NCBI GenBank assembly: GCA_028274465.1
Contig: CM051457.1
Span: forward strand, 69,414,496-69,478,495
Direction of reading: 5' to 3'
Source of the DNA: Plantago ovata
Lineage: Eukaryota; Streptophyta; Magnoliopsida; Lamiales; Plantaginaceae
Length of the DNA stretch: 64,000 bases
Position numbers and translations under genes: made by a program. Positions 10,779 through 21,902 of the stretch are shown one piece after another; position 1 is the stretch's first letter; the number at the start of each line of letters is the position of its first letter. The notes under the pieces were generated by a model, which saw only the letters and a program-made list of their open reading frames with translations, was not told where the DNA came from and ran no database searches.

Positions 10779-13746
10779 CTATCAAGAGTTGATCCACCAT
10801 GATCAGCATCAGAATAGCCAACCAATTCAAGTCCAGAATCTTTTGGATACCATAATCCAACATTGACTGTACCTTTAACATATTTCAGTATTTTAATTGC
10901 CTTTTTGTAGTGTGATTCTCTTGGATCCGATTGGAATCTTGCACACACACAAACAGCATACTGAATGTCAGGTCTACTTGCTGTTAAATACAACAAGGAA
11001 CCAATGAGCTTCCTATATTTGTGTTCTTCAACACTTTTGTCCTCTTTAGTATAGCCCAATTTGGTACCAACACTCATAGGGATCTTTTCAGGTTTTTCAT
11101 CCTCTTTGATCCTAAACTTTATGAGCATTTCTTTCGCATACTTTGCTTGATTTATGAATATTCCATCTTTGAGTTGCTTGACTTGCAACCCTAGGAAATA
11201 ATTCAATTTTCCCATCATACTCATTTCAAACTTATTTGTCATGAGTTTGGCAAAATCATCACAAAGTTGCTTGTCCTTAGATCCAAAAATTATGTCATCC
11301 ACATAAATTTGAACTAAGATTAATTTACCATCATGGTTCATGGTAAAAAGTGTTTTGTCAACTTCACCTTTCTTGAAACCATTTTCCAGCAAGAACTTAG
11401 CTAAGGTATCATACCATGCTCTTGGTGCTTGCTTTAGACCATATACAGCTTTCTAAAGCTTATATACCATCTTGGTTTCTGAGGGAAGTTCAAAGCCAGG
11501 GGGTTGTTCTAGGTAGACTTCTTCAGCAAGTTCACCATTTAAGAATGCACTCTTAACATCCATTTGGTAAACAATGAAGTCATTATGAGCAGCAAAGGCT
11601 AAGAAAAGCCTAATTGCATCCAATCTTGCAACTGGAGCGTAAGACTCATCATAGTCCAATCCTTCAGTCTGACAGTAACCTTGAGCAACTAAGCGTGCTT
11701 TGTTTCTTGTTACTTCACCAGACTCGCTCAGCTTGTTTCTGAACACCCACTTTGTACCAATAGCTTTCTTATTTTCAGCAAGTGGCACAAGTTTCCAGAC
11801 TTTGTTTGTTTCAAATTGATCCAATTCTTCTTGCATTGCCTTTATCCATTCAGAATGCTTCAAAGCTTCTTCTATGGTTTTAGGTTCAATTTCTGAAACA
11901 AAGCAAGAGAATAAAGATTCTACTTCTACGTCAGTTGCTTCTTCGGCAAGTCCTTGAGTAGCTTTGGATCTAGTCACTTGGCGTTTATTAATATCGCCAA
12001 TCATATCCGTAGAGGGATGATCTCTAATCCATTTATTAACAGGTTTCCTGTTTGTTGGATCAGGATACGTTTGCTCATCAGCATATGACTCTTCAGTATG
12101 TATTTGTTCAGTACTACTGGGAATTTGTGTCTCTGCTGAGATTTGATCGTCAGCAACTGCTTGCTCAGCATTGCTGGGTTGAGATATTTCATCAGCAGGC
12201 ACTGGAGATTGCGTAATTTCAGCAACTTCCAGAGCAACCGCATTTTTTGCTGGAAATTCTTTGTCGTGAACTATATTTATCTTGTCATGACTCGGGGAAG
12301 GAGAATCATTGTCAGAATCATCATTTAGTTCAATTGACTTGATTTGCCTAGCATCAGACTCAGTTCTTTGCTCATGTATGATTAGCTTTTTCATACATTC
12401 TGATATTTCTTCTTCAGCAGGCACACCTTGTGTCTTTTCGTAGAATACAACATGCACAGATTCTTCAATCTTTTGTGCCTTTTTGTTGTAAACTCTGTAA
12501 GCTTTACTATGCAAGGAGTAGCCAAGAAATATCGCTTCGTCTGCCTTTGGTTGAAATGTTCTTAGGTATTCTCTACCATTGTTAAGAACGAAACACTTGC
12601 AACCAAATACTCTTAGATGAGTGATGTTAGGAGGTCTTCCAACAAACAATTCATAAGGAGTTTTGTTGTATTCCTTAGTAATCAAACATCTATTCTGAGT
12701 ATAGCAGGCGGTATTAATCGCTTCAACCCAGTAAGCCTCACTTATCACAGTGTCAGCAAGCATTGTTCTTGCGGCTTCTTTCAGGGTACGATTCTTCCGT
12801 TCAGCAACACCATTTTGCTGTGGTGTCCTTACTGAGGATAACTGATGTTGAATACCTTTGGAGGTACAATATTCAGTTATGTACTGGTTTACAAACTCAG
12901 TACCATGGTCTGTCCTTATGACTCTTACCTTGTCATTTTTCATGACTTCAAGCTTATTCAGCAAGTTAGGTATTTCAGTCTTGGTTTCAGATTTGTGTTT
13001 GATGAATACTACCCAAGTGAATCTTGAATAGTCATCTACCACGACTAGACCATACTTCTTACCAGCATAGCTTGTTGAAGAAGATTCAAACAAGTCCATG
13101 TGTAAGAGTTGTAAAGGTTTTGTAGTTGACGGTACTGCCTTGTTCTTGAAAGAAGATTTGGTTTGCTTTCCTTGCTGACATGCATTGCAAACACCATCCT
13201 TCTTAAAAGTAACCCTAGGTAATCCAACTACAAGTGCCTTTTTAGACAGCTTATTCAGCGTCTTGAAGTTTAGATGACTTGTTTGTTTATGCCATAACCA
13301 TGCTTTTTCAGCAAGGCAATCATGATCTGAGACAAGGCATTTTTCAACGTTTGCTGAAGACCAATCAACGGTGTACAAGCCTCCTGATCTTCTTGCAATC
13401 ATTATAACCTTTTTAGTCTCAAAATCTACAAGTTTACATTCATCACTTTTAATTTCGATGAAGTATCCTTTGTCAGCAAATTGACTCATGCTGAAAAGGT
13501 TAAACTTAAGATTTTTGACATAAAGAACTCCAGAAATGGTTATGCATCCCAACTTCACATCACCATAGCCTTTTGTAGATTCGGAGCCTCCACCAGCAAA
13601 CCTTATTGTTGGACCTTTAGACCACCGTCTATAGTTTATAAGGTTATTCTTGTTGCCCGTCATGTGCTTTCCACAACCACTATCAAAGTGCCAGATTGCA
13701 TCGTTTGTCTCCGTGGCTGCAGTCTGCACAATCAAGAGCAAACAAG

Positions 13747-16168
13747 TTAATTATCCAATGATGGATGTCCATTAACATGTTCAAGAATGCGTCCAGTGGA
13801 AACCCAAGTCCGAAGTTTTTCAACTTTGACTTGTTTTCTACTTGCTGAGGTACTAGGAGGTTTTGAGCTGAAAGACTTTTGACTCGTGCTGGTCAAATCC
13901 ACTTTCTGATGTGGTGTCTTGCTCTGTTGACCTTTTTGCTGAACATACTTTTCAGTAAGTTCTTTTCTAGCAAGGTTCCTTCTAGTCCTAGCATTGGGAG
14001 TCTTTTCAAAACTCTTAGGCTTGGTTTTCTTCATCTCTTTGAAGTATTTTTGCTGACTTTGCTTATACTCATGAAAGAGTTGACTTTGCTTGGTTTTGAA
14101 ACCGAGTCCACTCTTTGGAGAATGCTGAGCTTTAGCATCAGCAACCTTACTTGATTCAGGTTTGTCAGCAAAGGACTTCTGATTACTTTTGGTAATCTTG
14201 CCTTTAGACTTAACAACTTGCTTTTCAGCAACTTGTTTGGCGGAATGCTTCACGGCATTCTTTTTCTTTCCAGTTTGCTTCACAGCAACCTGTTTTCCTT
14301 TTAAAGTCTTGTTACTTTGAGTAGCAACAGCGGGCTTTATGGTCATAGGTACTTGATTGCATGTTTCAGCAACCTTAGTTTGACCAAACTGATAGATCAC
14401 TGGTGGACTACTATCAGTAGCACGTACAAAGGAGATCGGTGATTTATCCTTTCTCAAGATTTCTACGTTATCACCTTCACACGTTGCTCCTAAACCTTCT
14501 TTCTGAGATGGATCTCTCAAATAAGAGTTTAGTTCAGTCAGCGTATTACTTGCTTCCACATAGGATTTGAAATTGATTTTCATCTTTTTCATTTCTTGAA
14601 TTTCAGCAAGTAACTTTAGAATTGAGGACTGATACTCTTCCAATTCTAATGCCATTTGAGAATTTCTCTCTGCAGCCTCAGCAATCAATTTCTTAAGACG
14701 CCTTATTTTAGCATCCTTTTCTTCTGTCTCTTTCTTCAGCAAAGCGTACTTTTCAGTAGTTTGCTTGGTCAGAGTTTCAGCAAATTGAAGTTTTTCTTGC
14801 TGTTTGCTGAGAGTTTTCTCAAATCTTTCGATTTCTCCTTGAATCTTGTCAAGATCAATCTCGTCTTCACTTTCTGAATCAGAGTCAGAGGTAGAATTAT
14901 TTACCTGACCGGCCATGAGGCAGAATTCGTAGTTCGACACATCTGGATAAGCTTCCATAGCTATCCCACACACTTCTTTGCCAATCTCCACGTCTAGAGT
15001 GGCTTCCTCATCGTCGGTGTCTGAACTTTCATCCTCACTGTCTTCGGAGCTTGTCTCAATGCACAATGCATCGATTTTTGCTTGAAGCTTCTTCTTTTCT
15101 TCAGCAATGAAAGCTCTTTTGAACTTCTTCTTCTTTTCAGCAGATTTGCCTTTCAGCAAAGGGCAATTAGCTTTGAAGTGTCCAGGCTTTTTGCAGTAAA
15201 AACATAGATCATTTCCAACTGCTGGTTCTTCTGATGATGTAGCTTGCTGAGCTTGCTTGTTCAGCGAGCTAGTATCATTCTTGTACTTATGGTAGTTATT
15301 ACCAAGATGCTTTTTCAGCTTCTCTTTTGCTTTTCGCCTTTCAAGTTCCTTACTGATGAATTTCTTCATGTTTTTAACAACTAAAGCATTTTCATCAGCA
15401 GGCTCTTTATCATTCTTCTTTTCAGAAGATGACGGCTTTGCAGCAAGAGCAATGTTTTGCGATTTTTCAGCAAACACATTTTCTCTTTGCTTTGTCTCAT
15501 AATTGACAGTAGCAAGATGAGAGAACAACTCAGTTGGTGTAATGTCAGGCATTCCTTGATTATAATAGAAATTTTGAGTATGGATCCATTCTTGATTCAA
15601 ACTTCTGATGATAGTTTTCACTTTCTCAGAATCTGAATAAAGATTTCCAACACCCAGCGCTGCCATTTCACTAACAAGAGTTGTGAATCTGAAGTCCAAG
15701 TCTTCCAGTGACTCGTTAGCACCTTGCTTAAAGTTTTGAAACTTCAGCTTAAGTACTTCAAGTTTGTTTTCCTTGGTCTTGTCAGATCCAGCACAAAGAT
15801 CTTGAACCATTTTCCAAGCCTCCTTAGCAGTCTTAGCACCCCCACAGTTTGCACTGTATGGTATCCGGAGTTGATCTGATGATGATATTTCTTGCCTGGC
15901 CATCAAGACGGAATCTCTTAGCTTCGTCAGAAGTCCATTCCTCTCTTGGTTTTGGCACAACCGTATTTGATGGTTCGCCTTGGATGGTTTCCTTTCCAGC
16001 TTTAGTGGTTCTATGAGGGAAACTCCTTTCAACCTTGGTGATCTTGATAGGTCCATCATTAATGACGCTGACCATCTCATCACTAATGGCCTCAAGATGT
16101 AACATCATGTTGTTTCGCCATTTCTCGTAATTTTCCAGCTTCAGCAAGGGAGCATCTCCTAAAGACAT
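13747..16168 (-). mobile_element. gag region of copia 1
   Basis: The start MSLGDAPLLKLENYEKWRNN lies about 110 bases past the primer binding site. The order is an N-terminal capsid-like part (KLKFQNFKQGANESLEDLDFRF), one CCHC zinc knuckle (CFYCKKPGHFKANC), an acidic run (SSEDSEDESSDTDDEEATLD), a long coiled coil around KTLSKQQEKLQFAETLTKQ, and a very basic Lys/Gln-rich tail. The pol region begins only a few bases beyond its end. It is largely preserved. Confidence 0.9.
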
Positions 16169-16266
16169 CCTGTCAGCAAAGCACTACCAAACTGATCAAG
16201 TGAAAGAGATTTACGGAAAGCACTTAAGGGGATCTAGGTTCAGTGCAGAAGGCTAAAGAACCTCCT

Positions 16267-16278
16267 GCTCTGATACCA
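16267..16278 (-). promoter_or_regulatory. Primer binding site, initiator tRNA-Met (copia 1)
   Basis: The minus strand reads TGGTATCAGAGC two bases inside the 5' LTR. This is the standard plant Copia match to the 3' end of initiator tRNA-Met. Confidence 0.95.
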
Positions 16279-16280
16279 CT

Positions 16281-17948
16281 TGTTGGTCCCTTTAAACAAC
16301 AAGAAAAGACTAGAGGGGGGGGGGTGAATAGTCTTTTCAAACTTTTGTCGTTTAAAACTTTCTCAGCAAGTACTTATTACTTTACAGTAATGAGGTTGCT
16401 GATACTTAACTTTCTCAGCAAGCGTAAGTTACTTTACAGTAGCTTGGTTTGATGATACTTAAAATCAGAGAGCGGAAGTCTTTGAAACAATAAGTGCTTT
16501 TTCAGCAAGTAAAGAGTTTCAGCAAGTGACGTGAGTGACTGTGTACAAACAGATATAATTTGCTGAAAGCTAAATGCAGTAAGTAAATCACAAAAACACT
16601 TTTAGAGTGGTATCTGAGAGTGGCGTAATCTCCCAACTAATCCACTTTGTCCTTTCTAGGACTGAATCCACTAAGATATGATTGAGGTTCCTTACAATCT
16701 CCTATCTAAAGCGATTCAACAGAAACCAAAGCACACTTGCTTTGTCTCCAACCTAAACTAGAGAACTCAACCTTGTTCTCCACCAAACTTGGTACTTTTA
16801 ATCAGCAAAAGCTTGCTCGATTAAGTTCCCCCTGAATATCACGCCTGAAAGGGTGTATTTTTCAGTTAGAGAGTTTTGGGGTGAGATAACTTAATTATAA
16901 CTTATTCAGTTACAACAAGTAATCTAAGAAACACAACTTGGAATACTTTGCAGTAAACAAGTTTGATTGTTTCTGGTGTCAAGACTTGTTCTTGTTCGAA
17001 AGAAAGAACACTTAACTAATTTCTTAGCCGAGTTTGTTCTACTTCTTCACAAGTAGCTTTTTCAAGCTTTAAGTCTTGGAACGGATCAATGGCAGTAAGA
17101 GTGTTTGAAGGTTTGTGAATTTTAAGCACAAGTGAGAGTTTGATCACGTTGTTGACACCCTTCAATTCTTTGCCGGATGACCTCTATTTATAGTGCAAGT
17201 AAGGAGCCGTTTGAATTTCAAATCCTAAGGCTTTTGTTCCTTAACATGTCACTATCTTGCTTTTGTACTTTCAGTAGCAACCTTTGTTTGTCTTCTAGTC
17301 TTCATGTCCTTTGTGTGTAAACTTTGCATTAAATGCATTTTTGAATAGAATTCAAACAGTAACAATGGAGCGCAAAATCTCGTACATTCAGCAAGAGGTC
17401 ACATATGTTCATCAACAAGTGTTCATTCTCAGTTTCAGCAAGCACAACCTACTCTGTCTTTCAGAATTTCACTTATGCAATGCTGTTGCTGAAAATTTCA
17501 CTTTCTGAGCAACACGTGCCTTACCAGTCTTCAGCAATCTTCAAGTCTTCAAGTCTTCAAGTCTTCAAGATTTTGACCGGTTTCTTATTTGCTTCAATAA
17601 TTTGTTTGTAATAAACAAAATACATCTTCAGCAAAAGCTTCAATAGGTCATTTTCTTTTCAGAAAATAAGATACATCAAAGCTAAGCATCAATAAGATAT
17701 TTTATTTTCAGAAAATAAAATACATCATACGCAAATGTGTCAATAAATTAATTTCTTCACAGAAATTAAAGTACGTCATCCTAAAAAGAAATAACTTATC
17801 TAACACCTATCTAAGTCATCAGCAAACGTTCCTCTTTTACAATGTCCTTAAAAATTCTAAATTCCTATGGACCTTAAGAGTACTAGTTACTGGATTGTTC
17901 TTAATTTAGCATGGTTAATTGCTCATCAAAATTACAAGTTTCCTAACA
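16281..17948 (-). repeat. 5' LTR of copia 1, 1668 bp
   Basis: Read on the minus strand it starts TGTTAGGAAACTTG at 17948 and ends GGGACCAACA at 16281. It matches the LTR at 1-989 and, with more divergence, those of copia 2, 3 and 4. A TATA-like CTATAAATAG lies near 17185-17194. The U3 part carries about four degenerate units of the repeat that is expanded in copia 3. Confidence 0.95.
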
Positions 17949-18480
17949 GATTTGGGCCAAAAGTGGTTAATAGGCCGGAATGTCTGTTGACAGATCAATC
18001 AAATTGTTATTTTGAGCTTCCTTCATCTCCAGCCCATTACATATTTATGATTTTTGTTGGGCTTTCCTCTTGCTAAAGTCCAAAGTCTATGTTAAGGCCC
18101 ATTAATTGTATATGATTTTTTTAGAATTGGGGTATTAAATTCCAAAATCAATTTTAGAAATCCCAAATTGATTGGATGAACCCTAACCCTAGAAACGTGA
18201 TTTGGTGAAATCTCCAAATACGACCATAATTTTTAATAAATCCCTAATTGATTTGAATAACGCTAACCCTAGAAAACCCGTTTATTTTATTATCGATTTT
18301 GGGCTAAATGCGGTAATGGGCCGAATGGATGTTGGACTTTTCTTTAGGCCGATTACGTATGTATATGATTTTTGTTGGACTTTTATCCTGTCCAGGCACA
18401 AATCCTTAATTTTTCGAACATGACATACATTATAACTGACATTATATAATCAAATAATGATGGATTTATTCAAACAAATA
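17949..18480. other. AT-rich flanking DNA with short internal repeats
   Basis: There is no convincing gene. Two diverged repeats are visible: blocks near 17955 and 18300 (GGGCCAAAAGTGG versus GGGCTAAATGCGG, each followed by TATGATTTTTGTTGG), and a pair near 18160 and 18243 that both contain CTAACCCTAGAAA. These may be remnants of an old repeat. Confidence 0.5.
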
Positions 18481-18489
18481 GAACATAGT

Positions 18490-18735
18490 CAGTACGTGAA
18501 TCAAATAGAAATACTAAATAATACAATTTGAACATAACATGCAGAGATAAGCCCAGTGCATATTAGGCCATAAATAGCACGCCTGCCATCCATCGCAACT
18601 GCCTCTGGAAAACATCCACCAAGTATATTCCTCTTGGACCTTCGTAGCACCTTCGATCATGAATCCGAGCATAACATTACTGACCAATTCCAATTTCATA
18701 AACTGAAAATGATATCTACAATATATATAATCCAC
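18490..18735 (-). other. Possible 3' exon of an unidentified minus-strand transcript
   Basis: Two splice-acceptor-like sites occur on the minus strand: CATTTTCAG before 18693 and GATGTTTTCCAG before 18606. After the second, one frame reads EAVAMDGRRAIYGLICTG and continues hydrophobically to a stop near 18510. I recognise no family. It may be a remnant or non-coding. Confidence 0.2.
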
Positions 18736-19722
18736 ACTAACACAAACAAACGATCCAACAGTTTCTGCATTCTTATGAACGATCCCAAACTGTCAATGGT
18801 ATGAGAATAAGAGGTCATGCACACTTATGCAAATACTAAAAAGGGATTCCATCATACTTATGTCCTCTTGCTACAACTTATCAGAAGTTCCTCTCCATAT
18901 TGTGCATAGCATCCAGAGAAACCAAAATTGGAATTTCCATTTTACAGTACATGTAAAATTACCGCTGATTGCTCATGGGTGGTGCCTATTCAACACTTGC
19001 AGTATCATGTAGTGCATGTTTACCAGTCAGTAGCAACAGAAAAACTTAACAATCCTTTTCAGCAACAGTAATTTACACGTTATCACACATTACATCACAT
19101 GGCACAGCAACAGTAATTTAAATGTTATATTTGTTTCCAGAGAATGTTACAAAAATCAGAAAACTACATGCTAATAGTCCATTTTTTAATTTTTCAGCAA
19201 TTTCAATGGATCAAAGCAGCTTTTTTGCATGGTAAATACTGTAGATGCATAGGATAGCCGGATTCATTGGCCAATAGCAAGGGGTCAGGATTCATCACAA
19301 CTCACATTCAAGAAATTTTCTTATACAAAAAGAAAGAAAAAATAAATTTAAAATGGCCTCCTCTGCCTCTATTTCTTATTTTATGCAATAGATCATTTTC
19401 ACACAATATTACTGAATACAATACAATAAAAAACTGTGACCATAGGACGCAAAAGAAACATGAATAAAATACTACTCCATCTCATTCTCCTAACAACAAT
19501 GCACATTGCTTGAAGGAAACATCCACCCACGTCCCTGAGAAACGAGCTCATTGACTACTTTAGGGTATGGGGGGCCTGTCGCAGACGAGCTTTGATGCAC
19601 CGCCTTGGACACAATCTAACTACTGCATCCCCGTTATGAAGGAGGGAGAGTAGAAACGAAAAAGTTGGAGAAGCAGAACAGCTAGGAGGCATTACGCCTT
19701 GCTAGCATATTCTGTAGAATCA
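18736..19722. other. No gene seen
   Basis: AT-rich sequence with only short unconvincing frames. Near 19688-19745 there is an imperfect tandem duplication of about 38 bp containing ATTACGCC and CATATTCT. Confidence 0.4.
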
Positions 19723-19971
19723 TTACGCCATGCTACCATATTCTTGGACAATCTTCTCCCCCTTTTTATGAAGAAAGAAAATTTCCGAGGAAAGCCAATG
19801 ATTCACTCTTCTGGGTTTAGGTCGACCTCTAGGATTTGGCAACAAAATAGGTATTGGAACTGGATGAACCGTGAGTTTGGGAATGATACTTAGCAAACGA
19901 GAAAGTATCATTCTATCCAAGCCACTGCCATCGGAAGGTGAAACGTGAGCACCAGTATTGTAGTAGGTCAT
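19723..19971 (-). CDS. Unidentified short ORF, 82 aa, possible exon of a host gene
   Basis: The ATG at 19971 follows a strong minus-strand acceptor (CTTCTTCCACCAG, exon from 19976). The protein begins MTYYNTGAHVSPSDGSGLD, has an Ile/Pro/Val stretch, then LLPNPRGRPKPRRVNHW, and ends near EYGSMA. I do not recognise the family. The basic GRPKPRR segment could be a localisation signal. A TATA-like stretch lies about 100 bases upstream (minus strand, near 20070-20085), so transcription could also start here rather than at 21155. It may be part of a non-coding RNA or a decayed gene. Confidence 0.3.
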   Translation of the reverse strand: MTYYNTGAHVSPSDGSGLDRMILSRLLSIIPKLTVHPVPIPILLPNPRGRPKPRRVNHWLSSEIFFLHKKGEKIVQEYGSMA

Positions 19972-20064
19972 ACTTTCTGGTGGAAGAAGGCACAAGCAAG
20001 GGAAGAAGGTTGCAGAGAGGTTAATGGAATAAACTTTTTTGCACACACAAAAATCACATAACAA

Positions 20065-20883
20065 GTAGTGATATATATAGACACATATCTACCCACTAAA
20101 CAGTCCCAATGCAGTATATGCAGCATTCATAGCCGTTCATTTAAAGCATTACAGTTTCCAATGGTCAAACTGACATCTCCACTTCCCCAAGGATAGAGAT
20201 AAGATCAACTGAGTCAATAAAGGAAAATAATAGTTCAAAGTTTGAAAGGTCCAGTAAAAAAAAACAGTTTAAAGAAGTAGTTCAAATGTTGTGCATAATG
20301 TTCTTTGACCTTTCAACAGAATTAGTTAAATTCTCAGTTATACCAATCCCCCGAAACTTGTTGTAAAACATAAACAAATTTATGAACAAGTTGCCCAAAT
20401 TGTTTGAGGCAAAGCGTGGATATAAATGATCTTATTCATAAAAGACCTTATACTGTTAACCAGAATTTTGGAAGTGTGCCACGACGCCTAGTTTGTGCAT
20501 TGGATGAGAAAGAACTTTTAATAATTTCACAACAAGAAAAAGAATCAGTAATCCATGTACTAAATTGAAATGCACTCAAAAGTTCCTTAGAGTTTGCTTA
20601 AAAGTATCATTTGAATGAATCTCATGATTACTTTTTGTTGAATGGCATCATTATTAACAACCTTTTTCTTAATTGTTTTTGTCTACATCAACACTCAACC
20701 ACAAAAAGACAATAGGCTTAATGGTATAACCACTGAATGCACAACAAATGATAAGTAAAGAAACCCTGATATATTCAAAATAAATGTTTGCATCATGAAA
20801 TAAAGTCATACATGAGTTGATCACAGTTTTCAAATTAATACTTAATACACATTTTTTTAAATTGAAAAAATATATATATGATC
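20065..20883. other. AT-rich stretch, likely intron or intergenic
   Basis: No coding region is visible. It would be intronic if the donor at 20889 pairs with the acceptor before 19976. Confidence 0.35.
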
Positions 20884-20889
20884 ACTTAC

Positions 20890-21155
20890 CTGTAGAATAA
20901 ATATCCGAAAACTGCAATTCTAATCGGCGAAAAAGACATAGGGCCGAGACGGGTAGAAGAAATACTGCAATTCCAATCGATCTTTCGAGATTTCGGAGAC
21001 GAGACGAAATCTGGGTTGAAAATATTTTATCGGGGCGGAGAAGATATATGGGAGAAATTTTTAAATCTATGTGGAGTTGACAATCGGTGTGCTTTTGCGT
21101 CACGAGGGTTCGGCCGGAGACGAAATCTAGGAAGAATTTTATTTTTGAAAACATT
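20890..21155 (-). promoter_or_regulatory. Candidate first exon of a host transcript
   Basis: A pyrimidine-rich minus-strand stretch ends in TTCTACAG followed by GTAAGTGATC, a near-perfect plant splice donor. Just upstream (near 21175) lies TAACCCTAG, a telo-box-like motif common in plant promoters. An 89-codon open frame covers it but looks like leader rather than protein. The left boundary is supported by the donor; the right is approximate. Confidence 0.35.
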
Positions 21156-21270
21156 ATGGGTCTTAATAAACGACTAGGGTTATGAGCGAATGATTTCTTT
21201 GAAATTTAAAATTGGATGAAAAATTGTATGCTTAAGTAGTATTGTTTTTGATATTATGCATACATAAAAA

Positions 21271-21346
21271 CGTGGCTGAGTGGTAATGTTTGGATTCTTT
21301 TACTCCAGCGACCAGAGTTCGATCCCCACCGTCGTTAAATTTTTTT
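21271..21346 (+). ncRNA. tRNA-like Pol III sequence (SINE head or tRNA relic)
   Basis: A box TGGCTGAGTGG at 21273-21283 and B box GTTCGATCC at 21317-21325 have tRNA-like spacing. A run of seven T at 21340-21346 could terminate Pol III. The acceptor arm pairs poorly, so it is not a functional tRNA gene. Confidence 0.45.
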
Positions 21347-21360
21347 AATAAGAACGGAAT

Positions 21361-21480
21361 TTATCATTTACAACCAAGATAACTCAGTTGTAAACGGAAA
21401 ATCCCATTTACAACCAAGATAATCAAGTTGTAAATGATAGAGGACGGTTGTAAATGATTTCCAACCGTCCAGATCATGAT
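21361..21480. repeat. Tandem pair of inverted-repeat units
   Basis: TTTACAAC and GTTGTAAA flank about 12 bases (CAAGATAACTCA or CAAGATAATCAA) twice in a row. A third GTTGTAAAT and an AACCGTCC/GGACGG pair follow. It resembles the subterminal region of a DNA transposon, but no end or target duplication is visible. Confidence 0.5.
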
Positions 21481-21574
21481 TACAAGTGTTTACAAATGTA
21501 AAGTCGTAACGTTTCGACTTTACAACATGTCGTTAGCATAGACACTCCGTTTGCTAAACTGCTATTTGGATTTC

Positions 21575-21716
21575 TTTTTTGGACCCTTCTTTGCTTTTTT
21601 GGGGCCTTTTCCTTTTTTTTTTCTTTTTTTTTTCTTTCCAGATTCTTTTTTTCTTTTTTCTTTTTCTCTTTTTTTTCTGGAATTTTTCTTTCTTTTTTTT
21701 TTCGATTTTTCTAGCC
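21575..21716 (-). repeat. Long homopurine tract (minus strand) in element B
   Basis: About 140 bases are almost pure T and C on the plus strand, so the element RNA would be A/G-only. The same tract lies at 45945-46080 in element E. Confidence 0.85.
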
Positions 21717-21770
21717 AGCAGTAGCATAACAAAAAGAGAAACAAAATGACTCACACGATTTCCCCAAACC

Positions 21771-21902
21771 TATTCGAAAGAATAGGTTGGAGTACAAAAT
21801 TCACGGAAAAGGAAAAATAAACTCACGATACGAAAAATGAAAAACAGAAACAAGTCTATGATGGTGTAACCCCCTCCCCAAACCTATTCGGAAGAATAGG
21901 TT
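21771..21902 (-). repeat. Paired hairpins with polypurine-like motifs (element B)
   Basis: Hairpins at 21777-21798 and 21881-21902 have the 9-bp stem AACCTATTC/GAATAGGTT, with plus-strand loops GAAA and GGAA. Each is followed on the minus strand by GGTTTGGGGA (21771-21780 and 21875-21884), the same core as the polypurine tract of element E. Confidence 0.8.

Larger units (their letters stand above)
6609..13741 (-). mobile_element. pol region of copia 1 (split by the CACTA insertion)
   Basis: Copia-type polyprotein. In order it shows the protease-linked start ([16 protein letters not shown]), the integrase zinc-binding segment ([18 protein letters not shown] then CNAC), the integrase core ([10 protein letters not shown] and [14 protein letters not shown]), reverse transcriptase ([43 protein letters not shown]) and RNase H (GYSDADHGG, then SSTESEYIAAGCC). 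It ends near 6609 with NLGLIELPQ. Positions 7036-10778 inside it belong to the CACTA element. It looks largely preserved, with few breaks besides that insertion. Confidence 0.93.
1..17948 (-). mobile_element. Copia LTR retrotransposon, probable SIRE/Maximus lineage (copia 1), left end outside window
   Basis: This is a minus-strand Copia element. From right to left it has a 5' LTR, a primer binding site matching initiator tRNA-Met, gag with a CCHC zinc knuckle, pol in the Copia order (protease, integrase, reverse transcriptase, RNase H), a structured spacer, a long post-pol region, a polypurine tract and a 3' LTR that runs off the window. Long LTRs, a long coiled-coil gag and a post-pol ORF region are typical of SIRE/Maximus; that lineage call is inference. 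Over about 990 shared bases the two LTRs differ by roughly ten substitutions by eye, plus one block of about 53 bases, so it is probably under one million years old at usual plant rates. It looks nearly whole, with a few breaks and one CACTA insertion at 7036-10778. Confidence 0.93.

Noticed and set aside
12143-12328. Plus-strand frames inside copia 1 pol (also 12617, 12845, 13481, 13879)
   Set aside because: All are antisense to conserved pol or gag domains and have no independent support.
16315-16324. Run of about ten G near the Copia LTR start (also at 42308 and 34487)
   Set aside because: Homopolymer at the conserved LTR end. Length differences are as likely from slippage or sequencing as from biology.
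18514-18735. Trp/Cys-rich 73-aa frame as a small secreted protein
   Set aside because: No signal peptide or family match. The same bases read better as a possible exon in another frame, and neither is convincing.
21271-21346. Functional tRNA gene
   Set aside because: The A and B boxes are present but the acceptor and anticodon arms do not pair well, so it was kept only as a tRNA-like sequence.
21554-21754. Lys/Arg-rich minus-strand frame
   Set aside because: It is the purine tract read as protein, and the copy in element E differs in frame and length.
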